Shown here piece by piece: positions 48,930 through 61,701 of a stretch of DNA of 64,000 nucleotides (its first letter is position 1; every line of letters begins with the position of its first letter). The stretch comes from Trochalopteron elliotii (lineage: Eukaryota; Chordata; Aves; Passeriformes; Leiothrichidae): contig JANPWX010000108.1 in the NCBI GenBank assembly GCA_024734555.1, forward strand, positions 2,249,009 to 2,313,008, given 5' to 3'. The notes beneath the pieces are model-generated. The model was given only the letters and a program-made list of their open reading frames with translations. It had not been told where the DNA came from and did not search any database. Both the position numbers and the translations under genes were made by a program.

Positions 48930-51900
48930 GTCACATTAAAAAGTTTTTTATACCACTTGAATCACTTTCATTCTTCTAAGACATTGTACATGTATTCAGT
49001 ACAGCCTGATCAGCTAAGATAACCAAAGCTTATTATTTGTCTCAGAATTCTGCTTCCATTATCATGAGAAATGAAATTATTTGCCCTGTGTGAAACAGCA
49101 AAATTAGAGTATGGGATTCCCTATTTATGAGTTATATTTTATTGCAAAGAAATTATAAATACCCAAAGAAAATGTAGCTGTAACTTTTGCCCTAATCAGA
49201 TGCTTTTCACCTCATAAGGTACTACTGACAGCAAACAACTGCATGGCAAATTAAGCTTGGACCTAAACAGAAGGTTTGCATCAAGAGACCTGAAGTTTTT
49301 CTAGTTGAAAGAGTGACTGCACAGCACTTTTAAAATCACTGCAATGATTTGAAGAAATTTGACAAATGCCTTGTTAAATACACACTGCTGCATGACAAAC
49401 ATTGCTGTCTTAAATTGGAGATTCTGAAAACGCCTTCCATGGAAAAGCTCCAAGTTTTTGATTCCACGTGTGCATCTACAGCACATATGCTCACCACAAT
49501 AATATATAGTAATGAGCACACTTTATTCATATTTGGATGCAAAATCCCAGATATTTATTCCTGAGCATCAGCTCAAGCTTCTAAAATCTGAGTTCAAATA
49601 GAGTTTTGTCTGCCCCTTGAAGAAGGATCAAACTCTGCTTTACAGATTTAACTCAACAACTGTAACAGCTGCATAGGATGGGAGCTGGGATGAAGCAGGC
49701 AGCCATGCGCCTCCTCACCCCACAAACTGAACATCAAGTGAGGAACTGCGTGTCACTGCAGCCTGGTTAGAAAAGGTACAGTGTGCCACCTTCCCTCACA
49801 CCCCTCAGAAATCAGATTTCAGCTGGAAGAACTTGTGCTGACAAAGCAGCATATACCAGTCAGCAGCTCTGGTGGTCTCCTCTGCTCTTTTTCCATCTTG
49901 TCTACAACTATCCTTGAAGAATAAAAGGCTGTTGAAAAGCCATTATGCCCGAAAAGGGGGATGGTTATTACCTTTCACGTTCCATCCTCAGGCTATACTG
50001 CTTAACATTTCTGCTGTGGCTGTTTGGGAAAGTAGCACCGTTTCCATCTGTTATACTTTCTTGCCCTCTGCTGGAAAAACTAACAACTGAATGTGCTGAA
50101 CTGAACTTTTGAAAATGATTTCTCCATCAATTGTGAAAATAACTGATTTCCTTCACACAGTCTTTCTGCAAAACCCTCATAAGAAATGATAAAAAATACT
50201 TAATTTCTTACTAAAATCATCTGATTCCTAACATCTAATCTTACTTCAGAATCAGACCAAGGCGTTGAAAGTGACATCTTGTCCCCAAAATATACTCACT
50301 TCAATATACAAGGGGAAAGTTGGTAGGAGTGAAGAGCAAACACATAAGAGAAGGTTCAGAAACGAGTAATTTGATTGCATTAAAAAAAATAGATTAAATG
50401 CAGGTGCTGGTGTTAAATGAGAATACAGAGCAATTGTGTTTTCTGCTTTAATAGAATGCATTTGTGATGTTTAAAGTGAATAGGTGAGTAGCAGGTTTAA
50501 GTCCATTTTCAGTAAATAGCATACATATGTTTTATTATTCACAATAAAGGAAGTTTTCATAACAGGAACTAAATTACCTCTCTGCTGTTACACCATTTCT
50601 ACATGGACATATTCATGAACATATTCAGACCTTCTGGGAGAGAATTTTGCTTCTGGATATTATGCTTTCAAAACTTAAGGCCTCCAATTTTGTCCAAACA
50701 GTTACAGTTTCCCATGAAGTGGAGTTGGAAAAGCAGTCAGGTTTATCGTCTGTATTGTCACCATTCTCCTTTTCATCAAAGAGCAGTTATGGTGGATTAA
50801 AAAAGTAATGTCACCATGTCACAAAGAAGGAAGGAAAGCTCTTTGTTAAGTATGCCACTGGGAAGGACCTCTCTGGTGTTTAATGCCTCTTCAGGCCTTT
50901 CAGACAATCAGTAATTCCCTCCTGTGAGCCATGAACCTTTGCAGAAAGTCTTTCTGTCATAAGTAACCTTCTGCTTTCTGTTTAGTGACCTTAATCTTCA
51001 AAATGACAGGGTATTTCCATGGCATGGAGAGTTTCCCTTACACACCGTTACCCAGTATGGAGCAGCTCACATGAATAAGCATATCATATTAAGGAGAATG
51101 GAAATTTTCTTTTTTCAGTGAATACTTTCAAAGACCAGGTCTTTGCCTGATAGTGCAAAAAGTAGTACCCTCTGCTTGGATAAAACAAGTGGAAAATGGA
51201 TGTTGAGAATTACTCCTGTTCCTCTTTTCAGCAGCAGTCATGTTCCGTTTCAGATAGTCCTTTTACAGTGACTGATTTCAGTTATCATGCTATATTCTGC
51301 TTTAATATCCACAAGTTCCAAATAATGTTTCATAATGTGAACCAGAGTTTTAAGGTTTTGTTTAGGGAACTACCATGTTTTCACTAGCAGTACAGAGAGC
51401 ATTTTCATTCCTGTTGCTGACTACATCATAACCTTAACCGTAACCATAACATCTTTTTACTCACAGTAAGGGTCAAGGCCTTTTAACTTTTAAAAGCATT
51501 ATAAAAGCTGGAAACTAAAAATAGATCCAGCAAAATTCAGTCAGTAAGTTTTCATCAGACTGTTGAAGGACTCCAGACTACAGATTAAGAAAAATTGATT
51601 CAAACTGCATTTGTATAGATTTCTATATAGGCATAGTTTATAAATACTTATATAGAAAGACACCAAACATGACATCATCTTCTGTCAGTGTCATTTTGCC
51701 AACACAGTTGCAGAAATACATCTTCTTTGTGCCTAACTATGGTTCAAAAAAGCCCCAAAAACATCAGGATAATACATTTGCAACCCAGTATGGCTCAGGG
51801 AATAAGTAATGGCATGCAGAGATTTTCGTTTCAAGAACATAAGTTCAGGTTCTGCCCAAGACACGAGAGGCCTGCAAGCCCTGTTGTGACTTCTTTAATA

Positions 51901-54900
51901 ACCTATTTAAAATGAGTTCATTTTCAAAATCCAATTACTTCAGTTTTATTTTCCAAATCCAGGGAATCTGTTCACATCACAAATAACGTCAGCATAGAAG
52001 ACAATCTTCTTAAAGTTTTTAGTAGAAAGATCAATTATTTGATGGGATTAAAAAGCAGGTATTCTCGTTTGAGTCAGGTTTTCCTCCTTTGTCAGGACAC
52101 CAAGGCACAGAGGTTCTCTTGAGCAGTTTCTCCAGAATGGTCACCCTGTTACAGGTTTTCATTGCCTAAAGAATTACAAATAAAAGCTCAGTGAGAGGTC
52201 AGGGTCTGAATGTTCAAATCATTTCAAAAAGAAGTCAGTGGGAAAGGAACAAATGCTACTTTGAGCTAGAGCTCTGTCATATCAAACATGTCTTATCACA
52301 TCAAACTGAACTGCCATGTTGCAGTCGCTTTCTTTTTGTCACACGTTGTATGTTTACAGTACTGTGGACATCTCAGAATGTGGATAAGGGTTTCTGTGAC
52401 TCATGTTGATGCAGTTTATACCAGTGGTAATCAAAAGTGATTTTATGGAGGAGAAGCTATGGTTTCCACAACAGTTACTTGATACCTCTCAACAGGAAAG
52501 AAGAGCAGAAGCTCTTGAAATACACCTTTAAGCTGAAAATTTTACCTCCATTTCTCATCTGTATTATTTCACAAAAAGTCTTAATTAGATTGGCCAGTTT
52601 ACATATAAACTCTTCACATGAGAACACTCCAAATTCCAAAAGGGACTTTCTGCCAATACCAGTCTGCCAGTTACTGCAGAACAAAATATAGCACTCCAGA
52701 ATCAATCTGCAACTGAAATTCAAGACTTTTGGTGTGTGACAATGCCATTAGTAGTAATTTTATTTCAGGGTTTTTTTTGTAAAAGTTCAATTCATCAATC
52801 AGTTCTTTTCTTATAGTCATTTTTTTTCACAAGCAATAACTGGATGCTGAATGTAATACATTTTTCAGAAGTAAAAAATTTTAAATTTGCTTTGCTTCAC
52901 TTTTCCCTATCCTGTGACAGAGGACAATTCACAGTATGATGTAGTCAGACCAGCAGTAGGTACCTGCAGGTGCTCATAGATTTGGGCAGTGGGACTGATC
53001 TACATTTTTTTGGATGCTTCTGGTTTTTCTTCAGCAAGTGTATGGTCTTGACATTGATATTATTTGCCCCTGTGCCAACCAGTAGCACCTCATGAGTTTC
53101 CTGCACTTTCCTGTTCTCATTTTGGCAAATAAGCAGTATTTTCTTAGTGAGGCAGGGTATTTTTCTCAGTCTTATTCTGTCTAGCAGGAATGGAAAACAG
53201 TGTTTCACAGGTGTTTTCCAAATTCCCACGGGGAGTTGTTTTATGATTTCAGGAATGCCTATAATATACTCAAAAAAAATAATAGTTGCAAGCTATGGTA
53301 TCTAACTCAAGAGAGCAATGAAGAGAAACACAGTTTTAATAGAGATTTGACACTCTCTTTAAGGCATTACTCCAAGAGTTAACTGTCATTACTGAAGTTT
53401 AAAGTCAAGTGAAGAGGGAACTTTGTCTTTCAACTCAAATTCTCAGAACTATCCTTCCTTAATGCATTTTTTCCCTTAAGGTCAGATGGAAGAAAAGGGG
53501 AGAATCTGCCCGTTAAAAGCATCTCTCCAAATACAGATGGCCTGAAAATATCATCTGGGATTCACCTCCTCTTTGTGAGGACACTCTGCAGTACCAAGCA
53601 CCTTTAAGGTATCAAAGGAGAGTGCTTTTACTTACATTATACAATCAAGAACTCTAGATATCATTTCTACCTTGAATCTTTAATATTTTCTCTAATTTTA
53701 GTTACTTCTAATGGACAAGTCATAAAACTTGTCAAAATATGTTCTACAGAAAGTTCTCTTCTACAGATATTTTCCAGTGGAAGTCCTGCAGTCAACACAC
53801 AGCAGCATTAGCCAACATGCAATTTCAGATTCTTTGGTGAAACTACTATCTTTTTCAACTAGTTTCACTATTGTCATTAAGAAACTGCAGCTTTGCATCC
53901 CTTCTCTTCTGTGGGCATAGACATAGCTGCTTTATCTACACCATCAGGGAGGGGATCACTTGGATCTGGAGAAATGAGCCAGAATCTGAGGCAGTGGACT
54001 TCGTGCAGGCAGGGCAGAGCCCCCCAAAGGAGCACAGTCCCCAGCACCTGCACAGGATCAGGAGAGCAAAGGTGAAGTGTCCTGGATGAGGCTGGTAGTG
54101 AGTCAGACTCGAGGCCCATCCAGGGAGTGTAGTCAATAAATTAAGACAATACGCAACAGAACTGCAACCTGCCTCACCTAATGCTCCACGACAGATGAGA
54201 AAACACAGATTGGGTGAGCCCGGTGGGGTTAGAAATATGTAATGTCTCTGCTTGCCACTGAAACATCGCATACACACTGAATTTGTAAAGGTCTGGGAAA
54301 GCCCAGAGTACAGTAAGGATGAGAGTCAATGCTGGATAATGAAGAAGAAGACATGTTTGTTCCACCAGAAAAAAGAACACAGCGTCAAGACTGGTATCTC
54401 ATTGTAATCCATCTAGCACAAGAGTAAATCATTATCCAGAGGACCTATAATCACCTTTTAAACTTCAAATGAGACTAATCCAGAGCTGAGGAAGAAAGGG
54501 GATCACCAAGTATGAGGACACATACTGACTCAGATTAGTCAATAAGAATGCTGTGCATTTCTAAGGATTTGAGCATCCATTTAAGTCTTTTCTTCCATTC
54601 AGAAGTACACCAGCTTTGTTCTCATTCCACTCCGATTTAAATTTGACCCTCAGCAGTGCAACCCTGACCTAAGATCCTTATCTGTGAAGTAAATGCAGCA
54701 GAACAGTGCCCACACAAGTTTTCAATCACTGTCTAATCCCAGCCTGCAGCAAATCACCCTGACTCTGACTCCACACCCATACCAGGGAAATTCCAAAACA
54801 GGTACACAGACTGAGAGCAGAGGTGTGGCAGGATGCAAAGGTGGATGAAAACCTCTCCTGTATTCTGAACTAAAAAATTGTTTTGAAGTGGAAATGAATT

Positions 54901-56681
54901 TATTCTTTCTACCTTACCTGTTATATACCCAGTCACTGGTGTAACGTCTCTAGTGACTCATGGTACAACAAAACTTTTTTGCTGAGCTCTTTGTGGACAT
55001 GGTTACTTTAATTGGAAACAAAGAATTTGAATGTGGATCATTATGACTTATGTTTAAAATAGAATGAATGTTATTTGAGTCACTTTCAAATTAACATGAT
55101 TGTTTAAAAATATATGAAGTGCTTCACTGAATTTTAATCTCTCTACTGCAAAAACAATTTTAAAAGATTACAGGCTTGAACATTTTTAGAAGGATGTAAT
55201 CATACTAGCTAAAACATAAATTTCACACACCACAATAATTTTTAATCATTCTGCAGTGCATATAGGCAGCATTCAAATGTCTCTTTCAAATGTCAAAATA
55301 AAATTAATATTTATTACCATACCTCTGAACTAGTACATTTACAAAACTGAAACTCAGGACATTTTCTGCTAAGCCATTTAAGCCATTTTGTATGTTCTGA
55401 GTTAAACACATTTTCTAGAGCTATTGCTCTGCCCCAGGGACTCACAGGATTTCTGAAGCACTTTATGGCTTTTTTGACTACATTCTTCAGGAAAAATCAC
55501 TCAGGTCAAGGCAGGAAGAGGATTCCAATTTCAGAGGTGGTTTTCAATGTTGGTAGCTTGCTGTAAATAAAGCCATAAGAATAATTGACATTGCTGAAGC
55601 TTATGCACACACAAAGCCAACTAAAAATATAAAATTAAGCACAGAAAAGTCATATTTGTACCAAAATCTTTGACTTTGACTGTGACCTCCAGGGCACCAA
55701 AAACTTCACAGGGTCAGGACAGCATCCATAACTGGAAGACCCCAACCAGGTAGAATAAAAGCCATGTCCTTTATATCTCCTAGTTTGGGGAAAATAATGG
55801 CTCAAGAGGAGAGCTTCATGGGCTCAGGTCCACCTGTAAAAGTACCAAAAAAGACCTGTAGGACCTTTCCAGAGAGAGAAAGCACTGTCCCCAGTCCCTA
55901 CTGTAAACTAAACATTGTGTAGTCAGGGACCCAATTAAAAAACTCTCCAGACATAGAGCATGGAGAGGGACGGGGTCCCTGTGCACTTCTCTCCGCAGCT
56001 CTTTTGCCTGATACCCTCACTGTTGAAAGGACTGTAACAGAGCAGGTCCATCCAGAGAGATGTGCAAAGGATTTTGTGTATCCATAACAACCTCTGTGCT
56101 GAGTTCCTTCAACCACCTAGGATTTTTTTGACTGTCTTCACACTCTGCAGCCAAATCTCTGGCATTTAAGAGACTCCAGAGAGGTAAACCAGTACATTTA
56201 TTATACTAGTCCTGTGTTATATGGAAGGAAAAAATGAGCAGATGCATTCTAATCTGCACTTCTAAATCACTTCACTGCCTTTGAATAATCCTACCTTTCC
56301 CACGAAAACATTAGCTGACAAAGTTCATGTTGTCAAGCACTATGGACCAAACAGAAATCCAAGCAGATATAATATAATTTTTTGCTACTACCCATAAAAC
56401 AATTAATCTGGTTTTATATCTCTGAGATAGCAAACAATTCATTCAGAGAGTGAAGTTACAGATACTGCTGCCATGGCATACCAGGAGGAAGCAGGAGAAG
56501 GAAGCTCCTTTTAACAGTTTTGATTTCAGCTAACCGGCAGCTGCTGGCTTGTTGATCAGCACAGAGCATTGCCTGCCAGCAGTTTGTACTATCCAGTGTT
56601 TTGTAGGATCCCCTAACACCTCACAACACCAGTACTTGGAGGTGATGGCTGCCTTTTTGTAGCTATAGCAAGACCCCGACA

Positions 56682-56687
56682 TTTATT
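56682..56687 (-). promoter_or_regulatory. Possible poly(A) signal after the minus-strand terminal exon
   Basis: AATAAA on the minus strand, about 220 bases downstream of the TAA at 56904. It is a common hexamer in AT-rich DNA, so its value depends on the exon being real. Confidence 0.3.
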
Positions 56688-56903
56688 ACATACACCCTGC
56701 ACCTCTGAGACTGTTACACTTCGTTCAGTCTGGGATATAGACAAAGTTGATATAAAAATTGTGAATTAATAATTTTCTAATGGCACTTGTGGTCATTTTG
56801 AGTATATCTTCTGAGAACATGAAGTTTAAATTAATATGACTGGAGTGACTGTTATCAGAAATCATGGCACCCATAAACACCAGCTGCCCCACTGGAAGCA
56901 GAG

Positions 56904-57362
56904 TTACATCTTGTCCAGTGTGGCAGCAGAAACAACATTGCTGAAGGTTTCAGATTGGGTTGAACAAACCTCCTCTGTCCCTCTATAAATGTTTATAATG
57001 TAACGCTTGTGTACATTTCCAACAGAAGAATGCCCCTCTGAAATTATTCTGGCAATGATTCCATATAGATAAGATGTTAAAGAAAGTCCCTCACCTGCAA
57101 ATGGGTTATGGAACTCATCCTGTTGTTGTAGAGTGACCTTGCTCATGAAGCTCCTGGCAAACAAGCAGCCACCTCGCTCTGTAATTGTACAAGTATGCAA
57201 AACCACCATACCAAACCTCACAGAAATCTCTGCTGCTTCACTGATAATCAGCGCCAGGTGCCAAAAGCCATAATTAACTTTTGATTGAACTTTGATCAAT
57301 CTCAATGGATACAGCCCTGTGGGCAGTGCCTGGGCTGGGAACTCCGCCAAACCTTCAAGTGC
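56904..57362 (-). CDS. Candidate terminal exon, 152 codons, protein not recognised
   Basis: The minus strand has a good acceptor, TTTCTCTTCCCTGTAG, whose AG is at plus 57363-57364. From the first exon base the frame is open for 152 codons to a TAA at 56904-56906. If the exon starts in phase 0 it begins ALEGLAEFPAQALP. The middle part is rich in aliphatic residues alternating with polar ones (about residues 30-60), and two cysteines lie close together (about residues 56 and 66). No signal peptide or clear membrane span is visible. An AATAAA on the minus strand (plus 56682-56687) lies about 220 bases past the stop and would serve a last exon. This is the longest frame with splice support in the window. 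No ATG begins it, so earlier exons must lie at higher coordinates. I do not recognise the family. A retrocopy or chance frame remains possible. Confidence 0.5.
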   Translation of the reverse strand, partial: ALEGLAEFPAQALPTGLYPLRLIKVQSKVNYGFWHLALIISEAAEISVRFGMVVLHTCTITERGGCLFARSFMSKVTLQQQDEFHNPFAGEGLSLTSYLYGIIARIISEGHSSVGNVHKRYIINIYRGTEEVCSTQSETFSNVVSAATLDKM

Positions 57363-58668
57363 CTACAGGGAAGAGAAACATTACCTGGTGGTTGTTCCTG
57401 TCCTCATGCTGTCTCCCCAGGCATTTGCTACCCTCCCTGAAAAGGCATTAGGCTGAGCTAGTTTTTGACCTTGCCTGGTGTAGTTTCTCTTTCTTTCTTC
57501 ATATGTTAATAAGAATTTCTTAAAAAGCCCTGATGACATCCGAGCAAGGTAGATCAAAGTCACAGTAGAAAAAGCAAGGTAGATTGACAAGTCACAGCAG
57601 AAAAAGGGAATTCCCTTGCCTCAAAACCGATCACCACTCAAAATTGTCCTATTCTTCTAAGTTAAATCCAGCAAAGTTTGGGCTCCCATGACAGAAATAC
57701 AGGCTGCGTCAAGAGGGACATAGGCTAGAAATGACTACTCCTGGTCTATGGCACCAACCCAGTAACCCCAGCAAGAGATTGGCTTGGAAACCTGGCAGGA
57801 AAAAACTGCATATTTTATTTCTTCTGTTAAACATGGTATATTATTAGTGTTATGTTAATTTAGGTCACCTAAATGGGCTCTGCGTAATTTAATAAATTTA
57901 ATTACTTAATAAAAGATTGGATTTGGCTGGGTGTCAGGCAGCCAGTTAAAGAGTGATTGACTGATACCCAGGGAAACAACACTCTCTAGAGTGGAGAGAC
58001 CCCATCTTGGGGTTATGATGCCAAAGGAGGTTTGTTAAACAAAGACACGGCTTTTGGCAGTAGACATTCCTGGTTTCAGATTCAAGGTCCCAAGTTCAGC
58101 CTCTTCTCTCAGTGATCTTCCCAGGGGTGTTCTGTTACACACTGACAAAGAAATGCATAAGCTGAATAAATCATTAATTAAAAAACATTTGTTTGGCTCT
58201 GTGCAGACGCAATACCTCTCTCCCTTAGGGCAAATGTCTTACTCTCAAATCAATCCGAAGTGCCAGGAGAAGAGGATGATAGTTTCACTTACCTCTAGTC
58301 TAGTTCAAGAAGAGTGAATGTGGCTAACTAAATGTGCAATACTTAAAAAATAAATCCTATGTCACTGGGTCCTACTTTGAAAAAATAAAATCAACATACA
58401 AACAAATAAAAGACCCAGTGAGGCAGGAAGATTATTTTAAACCTTCAGAGATGCAACTTGTCTACATAATTTTATTTTTCATTTGTCTATATAGACAATT
58501 TTCCCTCAAGGAACAATTATGACAAATGCAAAATACAGTAAATTTTGTTGTTGTTGTGGATACATGTAATTGCAAAAGCATATGGAAAAGGAAGAGTTAG
58601 TTTACTTAGTGAAATCTCCCTCTTCAAGACATCTTGTATATTCTTCTTTTTGTTTGGCTTTTATACAG
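57363..58668. other. Non-coding, partly unclassified segment
   Basis: It includes the polypyrimidine tract of the minus-strand exon. The stretch at 57880-58320 is GC-richer and looks like interspersed-repeat sequence, but I could not name it or find its ends. An 87-codon frame lies there (58054-58317). Confidence 0.4.
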
Positions 58669-58760
58669 GCTTTTATAGATAAAAGATCAGATATTGTGGT
58701 CAAAGCCACACAAGGCAATACAATGTCAGCAGTCAATGTACATCAACTATTTCAATTACT
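58669..58760 (+). CDS. Weak candidate internal exon of 92 bp
   Basis: A strong pyrimidine tract and acceptor (TTTGGCTTTTATACAG, ending 58668) precede a frame reading AFIDKRSDIVVKATQG and on. A donor-like ACT|GTAAAGT follows at 58761. Only one frame is open, and its 92-bp length would leave phase 2, which does not join to the open frame of the exon at 61456. It may belong elsewhere or be a chance coincidence of splice-like sequences. I recognise no protein. Confidence 0.2.
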
Positions 58761-61455
58761 GTAAAGTAGTACCTGGTTTTTATCCTTCAGCTGGTTGTCA
58801 ACACTTCATTCCTAGGATGGGTTTCTTTCAACTAAATGTAGATATTTTTATCTGAGCTGGCCATCTCAAGCTCCCTCTAAACTTACAAGAAAGGAAAGGC
58901 ACTTTCAGGACACACATCCCTCCAGTTCCATTTTGCTAAACATGTAGCCTTTATTGCTGAGTCAGAATGCCTACTTCTAAAGTCAGTGCAGTGTCCCTTC
59001 AACAGGGGAATATGGCCACCTCCTGCCTGGGTCACACCCCAGAGGAGTCTCTTCCCCTCTGTTGATTAGTGTGAATGGGAAATAATAGTTATGTTAGTGG
59101 ACTTCCCACACTCCTGGTTTTTACAATATTTACAGGAATAATTGCTGGATCCTTCACCTAAAAAATTAAGGATTTGCTCCTGAAGAATTTTGTCTATTTA
59201 GTAGGGGGATGCTTTATCATTTGATAAAAAAGAGGATAATTTTCCTTACATTAGGAAAATATATTTGCCTATTTTATTTTGATTTGGAACTAAAATAAAT
59301 TTTGGAGTGGCTGCAAAGCACATTCTCTGATTTGTTTGTGTTTAAAAATTATGTGCCTCAGTTTCTGAAATTCCATTTGAATTTATTTTTAGTTCCTCTG
59401 TAATGCATTTTTACTGTTCTACATGAGGTCATACCATGTCAACAGAAGTTCATGAAGCATCAAGACTGAACTGGATAACCTCCAGGTATTCCCTTCCAAT
59501 AAAACCTTTCTGCCATTAGTATACAGTAATCATAATTACATTTTAATTCCTCAGACTCTAAAAGGTGCGCCAATTTAAATAAACATTAAATTTTATTTAA
59601 TATTACAAGTTTTAAACAGTATTTTGTGAGTGTCTTAAGAGACAGAAGTGTCACACATCAGCAATTTTAAATTCAGGGCACTGTGCTTTCACTTGTCATT
59701 CTATTGCACCCGAGAGAGGTGAGCAGTTAAGCATTTGACTAATGGAAAACTTTTATTTGCCTCTCTTCATGCTTGACTTCTTTCTTTGCTCTTCCTTCTT
59801 TCTATTCATGTTCCTGTTTGCTGTGTTTGAAATGGACTGAGGATCTTCATGGGTAGTCACTTAAATGGAAATACTGCTGCCCGACCAATCATTTCTGAAG
59901 TCCTTGTTGCCTTCAGACAAGTCACGTAGCTCCTTTTTCCTGTATAAAATCATAAACTTCTAAGGAATGTTTCATATACAGATCTTGATCTACATGGTAT
60001 TAGTTTGTTTTACTATGAACTGAGACCTTTAAACCTGTAAAATCATTTGAGGGCATATTGAAGAGAAATGTGGCTGCCCTGTGCCTTTGCCAATGCCACA
60101 TGCACAACCTTCTGGAATATATTCTAAGACATTCATAAAACAGTAAATTATAAGGAATACTTGCACAAGACCTGTGGGATGAAAGTTTCTAGTTCAATTA
60201 ACTATGCGCTTTTAATATACACATCTGTTACACACCCCCTTCTAGGACTACAAGACACACAAAACGCAAACAAATAAACTTCACCTTGAACCTGAATGTT
60301 CATAGCAAGCTTGGTATGTGCATTGAAGTGAAACTGAAAGTAGTGAAATGAAAGAAAAATTTTGTTGTTCTTTAAATTAAATATGAAAAGCAAATTGCTG
60401 GTAAAAGATACAGAAAGAGCGAAAAACCCCAAAATCTAGCTGGCAGAAAGACATATGCCTTGTTTCTAGACAGATGATTTTGCTGTGTCTCATTTTTATA
60501 TTGGATTCCTGTCTAGACCTCAGAAAAGAGCCTTGCTGATTACCCATTTTGGAATAAATTAGGAGATGAAGTTCATTGTGCTACAAAAAAAGATTTTATT
60601 TGTGGCTATGCAGCTGGCTAAGAGCAAATTAGTCTGAGGCGGTATACAGGCCATCCTACCTTCCTAAAATTCCAGTCCATAATAAGAGCTTATGTCCCCA
60701 GAAATTTTCTAGTTTTAAGTTTACTCCACGAGCTAATAAATAATAATAATTATAAATAATAATGATGATATTATTGTTTCTAAATCATAAATAATAAAGC
60801 ATGCATTGATCACCCAAAAGTTTTTCCTGTCATCTGAATGTTTTTTCTTCATGGAGTACTATGCAACATATTTTAAGTCCACAGATGTTTAGGAACTGAA
60901 AAGCAGCAAGCCATTTCTTGAAAGACTAGAAGTTTTCTCTGTCTCCAGCTGAGAGGTTATCGCAAGATTTGTCTGGTGACATTTGTTTTGCAAATTCTAA
61001 CAGCTTCCCCTGGATTTTTTTCACCCACCAGTAATAAGAATGTAATAATATCTGCACATATTTATCCTTAATTGTTGGACAAAAGCCTGAAATAAACAGG
61101 AAGAGTGACTGGCATGCCTCATATAGTCGTTCTCACACACATCCCATACCACAACAGAGAGAAGAGTCTTTTTAATGCAGTAATCAGAAATATTTACAAT
61201 AATTAACAATGTTCTTTTGTGTTCCTCCCACATACAATTTTTTCTTGTATAAATTCTTCAGCAAATTTAGTAGATTGGTTAAGCAACACCTGAACCATGT
61301 AAGTGGATGACATATTTCTGGGTTCCTCCTCAGCACCAATAATTTACAGCTAATATATCATATTCAGTAAAATGGCTTTAAGTGATAACAGGTGTTTAGC
61401 ATAATGGAAACTGCTGCTAGTTGGTCAACACGTAAATTAATTTTGTTATTTACAG
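58761..61455. other. Non-coding DNA, no feature recognised
   Basis: AT-rich sequence with an (AAT)n-rich patch at 60735-60797. If the neighbouring candidate exons are real, this is intron. Confidence 0.5.
60735..60797. repeat. Imperfect (AAT)n tract
   Basis: AATAAT units interrupted by single-base changes and by ATG units. Confidence 0.85.
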
Positions 61456-61701
61456 AACCAGATGGTCAATTCTGGAGTACCAGCATGGGTAACATTAATA
61501 AGCCTCCTTGCTGCAGAACACGATGTCTCATCTGTAGCTTCACCAGTTTCTAATTCCAGCTACCATGTGAATTGCAAGAGTAGCCCTCTGACAGAAAGAT
61601 TAACTGACTTACTCTCTGCCCAAGAATACTACACCATATATCACCAAGGAAAAGTGGCTAAAGGTCATACAAATGAACTTCATGAGAAATTAGGAGAAGT
61701 G
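61456..61701 (+). CDS. Candidate internal exon, 82 codons, protein not recognised
   Basis: TTTTGTTATTTACAG forms a good acceptor ending at 61455 and GTG|GTAAGAA forms a strong donor at 61702. The 246 bp between them are an exact multiple of three. Just one of the three frames is open and it runs through the whole exon (phase 0 to 0), starting NQMVNSGVPAWVTL. The first 20 residues are moderately hydrophobic. Next come a serine-rich stretch with a possible N-glycosylation site (NSS at about residues 33-35) and one cysteine. The last 35 residues are hydrophilic and probably helical (TERLTDLLSAQEYY, then a lysine- and histidine-rich end). An ATG at codon 3 could also make it a first coding exon with a weak signal peptide. 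I do not recognise the family. The strict agreement of splice sites and frame makes it the best exon candidate in the window. Confidence 0.6.

Larger units (their letters stand above)
44447..56903. other. Long AT-rich region without recognised genes
   Basis: In 12.5 kb I find only simple repeats, listed separately, and two GC-richer patches, at 53915-54200 and 55680-56110. The second patch has a few LTR-like features (AATAAAAGC near 55755) but no definable ends. Open frames are at most 113 codons and overlap on both strands in the GC-rich patches, as expected by chance. An exon could be hidden here; short exons cannot be excluded by eye. Confidence 0.45.

Noticed and set aside
53877..54277. 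Overlapping frames of 60-113 codons on both strands
   Set aside because: All follow from a local GC-rich patch; none has paired splice sites.
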